A stretch of 64,000 nucleotides of DNA from assembly GCF_000005505.3 (NCBI RefSeq), contig NC_016131.3, forward strand, positions 72,147,855-72,211,854. Direction: 5' to 3'. The notes below the pieces were generated by a model. It did no database searches. It saw only the letters and a program-made list of their open reading frames with translations, and was not told the origin of the DNA. Of the stretch, positions 59,322 to 64,000 are shown in pieces. The translations under genes were made by a program, and so were the position numbers. The stretch's first letter is position 1. The number at the start of each line of letters is the position of its first letter. This DNA comes from Brachypodium distachyon. Lineage: Eukaryota; Streptophyta; Magnoliopsida; Poales; Poaceae.

Positions 59322-59987
59322 ATGGCGGCGCCGACCACCTTCTCCGGCGACGTCTGGGCGGAGCTCCGCCTGGCCGACGCCCGCGACGTGCCCCACATCC
59401 ACAGCCTCATCCACCAGATGGCGGAGTTCGAGCTCCTCACCGACCTCTTCGCCGCCACCCACGAGCTCCTCACCTCCACGCTCTTCCCCTCGCCCCAGCC
59501 CGCCCCCTTCACCTCCTTCACCGCCCTCATCCTCGACCTCTCCCCGTCCCCTATACCCGCCTCCGCCGACACCATCGCCTCCCGCCGCCTCGACCTCTCC
59601 GCGTCCCCGCTCGCTGACCCGGAGGCCGCCGCCTTCGCCTCCCCGCGCGGCGGTGGGCGCGTCACGTCCGGGTTCGTGATCTGCTTCCCCAACTACTCCA
59701 CCTTCCTCGCCAAGCCCGGGCTGTACGTGGAGGACATCTTCGTGCGCGCGCCGTGGCGCCGCCGCGGGCTCGGCCGGATGATGCTGTCCGCCGTGGCCGG
59801 CAGGGCCGCCGAGATCGGGATGGGGCGCGTGGAGTGGTGCGTGCTCGACTGGAACAAGAACGCCATCGACTTCTACGAGGGGATGGGCGCAGAGGTGTTC
59901 CAGCAGTGGCGCATCTGCCGGCTCACCGGCGCCGCGCTCGACAAGTACAAGGGCAGCCAGGAGGAGGACGCCGGGAAGGCCAAGTAG
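59322..59987 (+). CDS. GNAT-family N-acetyltransferase, NATA1-like
   Basis: Acetyl-CoA-dependent acetyltransferase. Its closest group is the plant NATA1/diamine acetyltransferase (SSAT-like) family, which acetylates polyamines or ornithine. Single exon, 221 residues, very GC-rich. The N-terminal helix reads RLADARDVPHIHSLIHQMAEFE, matching the family start. The acetyl-CoA-binding motif A is VEDIFVRAPWRRRGLG, with RRRGLG at 146-151, and motif B is LDWNKNAIDFYEGMGA at 175-190. Compared with SSAT, residues about 55-115 hold a longer Pro/Ser/Ala-rich insertion before the core strands, common in plant members. No transit peptide is obvious, so it is probably cytosolic. Substrate is inferred from family only. 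Confidence 0.93.
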   Translation: MAAPTTFSGDVWAELRLADARDVPHIHSLIHQMAEFELLTDLFAATHELLTSTLFPSPQPAPFTSFTALILDLSPSPIPASADTIASRRLDLSASPLADPEAAAFASPRGGGRVTSGFVICFPNYSTFLAKPGLYVEDIFVRAPWRRRGLGRMMLSAVAGRAAEIGMGRVEWCVLDWNKNAIDFYEGMGAEVFQQWRICRLTGAALDKYKGSQEEDAGKAK

Positions 59988-61544
59988 GTCAGTAGGAGAG
60001 GAAAATTGGTGGGCTCCTGAGATCGGTAATAAAGGTGGTAGATTTTGTCTCCAGTTTCTGCTCCACTTGGTGATGTATCTGCTACTGATTTAGTGTATTG
60101 ATCTGTTTTCCATGGAGATGCATTAGGGGTGTGAGTATCAGATGTAGGGGCTTATTGCCTTGTTCTTGCATATCCTGAGGAATATACACCTTGAATTGAT
60201 TCGGAAAGTGGAATTATTCCCCTTTACTATCATATTATGCATATGTATACATGCATAGGATTACAGGAAGCTCTGGTTGTGTTCAACCTTGAACATACCC
60301 TAATTGAACCTGAAACTGTAGTTACCTACATACATAGGAACTGGAGCTGTTTCCTTAGTGCCACTAAGGCGACGAGAAACAACACACTTTTGATTTCCAA
60401 ACTCTGAAGAGATTCTGGGCTTCTATGCATGTGATGAGCCACTATGTCCTGTCTATGTGACCTCCATTTGTGTTGTTTTGCTGTTGAAACTCTGAAGAGA
60501 TTCTGGGTTTCTATATGATGAGCCACCATGTCATATCTAAGTGATTATCATTTGTCTGTTTTATTGTGACATTTTGATCCGAAAGCACTCTCAAAAAACT
60601 AGATATCCCCTTTTAAAAAGGATATGATTTGAGACAAGTCTGTCAACCAGTTGGATCTTTTACTTTTATTTCAATGATCCAATATGCATTCAGCTCGATC
60701 TAAGAACAAATGCTTATCCTACTGACAAGTCGTGCGGGACTCGGAAGAGGCGGGCGACGTACGGACGTAACTGTGGCTTAAGGAATAGTAAAGATTCAGT
60801 CTGACCGCTGAGTTTACTAATTTAAGGATAATAGACGTGTTTAGATGTTGTCATAAATATAAATTGTCTGATTTTGACCGCGGATTTAGGATTAATTGGG
60901 CTGTAGCCTAAAATTACAGAGCTCATAAACACATGAAATTGGGCTATATAATTAAAACAAATTTGCATGAGTCATTATATAACAGTACCTGAAAGAAAAA
61001 CACTACTCCTTTTCATTTCCAAAAATCTTGGCAGTCAGGTTTGATAAATTAAAAGGGACTGCCTAAGGATCAGTCAACCAGGTTTTATATACAAATTCTC
61101 AGTCGACGTACAGTATTATAGCATTTTATGTGTATTTTTGTGTTGGGTCCCAGCATTTCTCTCTTATATCTTGGGATGGTTGAGTTGGCAAGGACGTGCC
61201 CGTATACCAAGCTACAAATAATGCGTACGAGTATAAGCCTTCTTCCCAGTTAGCCTTGACGCATGCATGTGTATATATCGAGCATGCGCGCATGTGGCTA
61301 AAGTTAGCTCATGCATGTATACACAGAACTAATCAATCAAGAACCACTGAATTAGTACGTGCATATATATAGGTGATGTGCATGCCTGATTTTTTTCTTC
61401 TTATGCATGATGCCCTGCTCAAACATTTGACATGTACTTTAGTACAAAATCATGTCGAACACCCCGAGAAATATAAAAATATTTTAAATCTTGATCACAT
61501 GCAACTCACACTCAAAGAACCTCATCCACGGAAAAATGACAGGT
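59988..61544. other. intergenic, no gene seen
   Basis: GNAT 3' flank followed by AT-rich sequence. A local duplication of about 105 bases is visible at 60400-60540: ctctgaagagattctggg followed by ttctat and gatgagccac occurs twice (60401 and 60490). No coding similarity. Confidence 0.5.
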
Positions 61545-61795
61545 GCAACTAAAAAATTACAGTTGAAATTTCAAACGCAACAGGAAAAATTACGCGTCGG
61601 ACTTCAAAAATCGCAGTTGCAACCTCCATTCAACCGAGAAATTACGGTTGCAACGACGGTGACGACAGTTGCACAACTAGAAAAATTGTAGTTGAAATTA
61701 TTGTGCAACCGAAAAAATTGCAGTTACAATGTCCGCCCAATTTGAAAAATTACAGTTGCAATGTCGGTCCAACTTGAAAAATTGCAGTGCGCATG
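61545..61795. repeat. degenerate tandem repeat, about 25-40 bp units
   Basis: Variants of the pattern caac-t-gaaaaattgcagttgcaa recur roughly eight times (for example at 61557, 61610, 61640, 61675, 61715, 61745 and 61775). Copies vary in spacing and have drifted. It lies just before the hairpin at 61856. Confidence 0.8.
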
Positions 61796-61855
61796 CAATT
61801 ATTGTAATGAAAACAAAAAAATCAAGAGAAAGAAAAAAAGAAAAGCATAACATAT

Positions 61856-61986
61856 ATGAAAACTTTATGCCAAGATTCAAAATGTTTCTCTTTTCTTATA
61901 ACATATAAGAAAGCAGAAACACAGAGTTTAAATACAACAACATGCTGAAAAGAGAAACATTTTGAATTTTGGCATAAAGTTTTCAT
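61856..61986. repeat. long inverted repeat, 40-bp arms, 51-base loop
   Basis: The left arm 61856-61895 (atgaaaactttatgccaaga...) and right arm 61947-61986 are inverted copies matching at 39 of 40 positions. The one mismatch becomes a G-U pair if the plus strand is transcribed, so the RNA would form an unbroken 40-pair stem. No coding sequence is involved. Confidence 0.92.
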
Positions 61987-63554
61987 ACGTGCGTAAGAAG
62001 AGGAATAAAGTATCATTCCTCTAGAAATTTTAGAACGAACTAAAAGGAGAATAAAAGTTAGAATCCCAATGCACATGGACGGTACCAATCGTGGGCGCTG
62101 GGGAGTCTAGACGTACGAAAACCCTTTCCCTAGAGGAGGGTTTTGATTCATGGACCTATGTTTGGAGTTCTAACTTCTTCACTCCGAAACATTCTTATCT
62201 GCATCTCATTGGTGATCATCCGTCCACCCTGCCTATTCTTGGCTCTGGTGGCCTTGACATTCCTCTATCCGACAACTCGGGTCCAACTGCCAGCATATCC
62301 TTACACACGTCCCTAACAGCTTCCCTTGGACAACAAAAGCCATATAAAGATTTCTTGCAGAAATATTTCCAAGAATGCCACCATGTTTAAGAGATGGATG
62401 GAGAAGCTGAACAAGAAGGGTTGTTTGGTTTATTACCTGACCCCACAACGACATTTTACCAAAAACAATGGTGTCCCATAGTTTTGCAGCAATAGCAAAT
62501 TGTTTGCTACATATAAATGTGTGACAAGATTGATGTTGAAAATGTTGTCTATGATGACAAGTGGGGAACAGCGTGTAGAGATTGTTGGCCAAAAAACGAG
62601 ACGAGATCTGAACTCGGATGATGCTCCTAATTGATATTTGCCTCCCTCTCTCTTTGAATCGTAATAATCAAGTTGAATCAAGTTGAAATTCTTTACTACA
62701 AATAAGAATGAGGTATTAGAGCTTATTTGACTGCGCTTGTATGTATCTCAATCCACGTGTATTGGAGTGAATTATAGTGGAAATTGGATACGAGTGCGAG
62801 GGAGCATCCTTGCTGACTTGTGACGGCCATTGATAAATGGAAACAAAGTGAAGTTAACCTTTTCTTTATGACATTATATTTGTTAACTGTAACCAAATCA
62901 AAGCATTTATCAACACAGTTATGTTTTCTCATGTGCAACCTTTATATGCGGGTTCAGATCCTCGATGCTCGTGTTTCTTATGAAACTTTTTGTAGGATTT
63001 AACAACGCTACTCTTTCAGCGATAGATTAAGTGTTTGTCGATAGCGAGACACTTGTGGTGGTACGCTGTGGTGAGTCTTCGTGCATGTACATGAGTAAGT
63101 GAATATGTACTTTGTTTCGCAGAACTAAGAATAAGAAATGTCACGATTATAAAGCTTATAGTTTCAAATAAAGGACTCCCTCAGCTTGCATGGGCCGACA
63201 TCACAAGTCCATCTTTGAGAAACCAGGTGTCAGGAATTTCAGGATGATGTGCGATCTTAATTAAGCCCAATGTCACTTATTCCATGCTAGTACTCTCTTC
63301 AAGTCTTCATCAACCCTTGAGTAGAAAGTTCAATGTCGACGTTTGATGACACTAAACGAGAAGCAGTGGTCTTTCCTAAAATCTTTGGACTTATATTACA
63401 TGATGCAATTAACACTTGTATTTCACCGTGCCGCTGCCACCCGTTGCTGGTACGTGGCACGTGTGTGCGTTATCTGGACAGGTTATGTACCTGAACGTTT
63501 GGATCTCCGGTCCCGAGCGTCATTATCAGTACTAGAGATTTTTTTTTAAACTAG
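61987..63554. other. intergenic with a possible decayed coding fragment
   Basis: A plus-strand open frame of 99 codons at 62091-62390 (GFDSWTYVWSSNFF..., PSTLPILGSGGLDIPLSD...) has a protein-like composition. It continues in the same frame for about 35 more codons after one stop, ending PTTTFYQKQWCPIVLQQ. It may be a relic of a gene or transposon, but I cannot assign a family. Nothing else was seen. Confidence 0.3.
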
Positions 63555-63977
63555 TACTCCCTCCATTTCTTAAAGCTTGGCACCTTTAGTTCTCCTCATT
63601 TTTTCTTAAAGCTTGGCGCATGCGTGCGATCTCCCGAAACTGCCCCGCTCCTCTCCTCGTTTCCATGCAAATTAATACTCTTGCTAATATCTCTCCTTCT
63701 TTTATTTTCTTCCGCATGCAACTGCCCCTCTCTCTCTTATTCCTTAATTCTCTCCCGCATGCAACTGCCTCTCTCTCCTTAATTCTCTCCCGCGTCCAAC
63801 TCACTCTCTCTCCTTTCTTAACTGCCCGCATGCCACGAGAAAAGGTGTCCGTGCACAGACATTTAAGAAGAGGAGGGTCTCAGCCAGGGGTAAAAGTGTC
63901 CAGGATTGACAGATCAGGGGTTCCTTGGTCCATGTGCAAGAACCAAATACTCCAAGCTTTAAGAAATGGAGGGAGTA
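63555..63977. mobile_element. MITE-like element with perfect long terminal inverted repeats
   Basis: The ends tactccctccatttcttaaa and tttaagaaatggagggagta are exact inverted copies, and the match extends to 30 bases including flanking ctag and inner gcttgg. TA dinucleotides at both borders fit Tc1/mariner-type insertion. The interior (about 420 bp in total) is CT-rich with repeated tctctctcc and gcatgcaactgcc. The inner end word ttcttaaagcttggc is repeated at about 63604. It has no coding capacity. Confidence 0.85.
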
Positions 63978-64000
63978 CTAGAGATTCGATTTGGTTTGCT

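Overview
The window is nuclear DNA from a flowering plant, almost certainly a grass of the wheat/barley/Brachypodium group. The genes are split by GT-AG introns, several first exons are very GC-rich (typical of grasses), and the spaces between genes hold many short elements with grass Stowaway-type ends (CTCCCTCCGT...) plus one tRNA-derived SINE. There is no LTR retrotransposon and no bacterial feature. Gene density is high, about one gene per 5 kb, so this looks like a gene-rich chromosome arm. All exon models below were worked out by hand from reading frame, splice sites and family similarity; no database was searched.

Layout, left to right. 0.2-2.6 kb (-): the 5' part of a chloroplast RsuA-type pseudouridine synthase (SVR1-like), cut by the left edge. 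4.2-6.7 kb (+): a plastid-type protein I do not recognise. 9.0-12.7 kb (+): a 4-coumarate-CoA-ligase-like enzyme ending in SKL. 13.0-14.2 kb (-): an unrecognised 267-residue protein. 16.0-17.2 kb (-): a class III peroxidase with an unusual tail. 18.8-22.4 kb (-): a DP subunit of the E2F/DP cell-cycle factor. 26.2-27.7 kb (+): a two-HMA isoprenylated metal-binding protein (HIPP). 31.8-35.6 kb (+): the plant-specific RAB5 GTPase RABF1/ARA6. 37.7-42.0 and 43.9-48.2 kb (+): two complete tandem CDC48/p97 genes. 49.2-52.0 kb (-): a SYP7-type SNARE. 52.8-58.4 kb (-): the U3 processome WD40 protein UTP12/WDR3. 59.3-60.0 kb (+): an intronless GNAT acetyltransferase. From 60 to 64 kb there is no convincing gene, but there is a degenerate tandem repeat, a 40-bp-arm hairpin and a MITE-like element with a 30-bp perfect palindromic end.

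Most genes are independent housekeeping or stress genes and do not form a pathway. RABF1, SYP7 and CDC48 all act in membrane traffic or protein turnover, but nothing shows that they are co-regulated. UTP12 and DP both carry a telo-box in the leader, which fits growth-linked expression.

The strongest observation is in the CDC48 pair. The two genes differ at many silent and intron positions, yet they share a 431-bp stretch, exon 8 through intron 8, that reads as identical. A second, shorter tract surrounds exon 6. This pattern points to recent gene conversion, or to an assembly collapse that needs ruling out. I found no wholly new biological system. The best unexplained items are the unrecognised proteins at 4.2 and 13.0 kb, the peroxidase tail, the 16-nt last exon of the SNARE gene and the hairpin at 61.9 kb.
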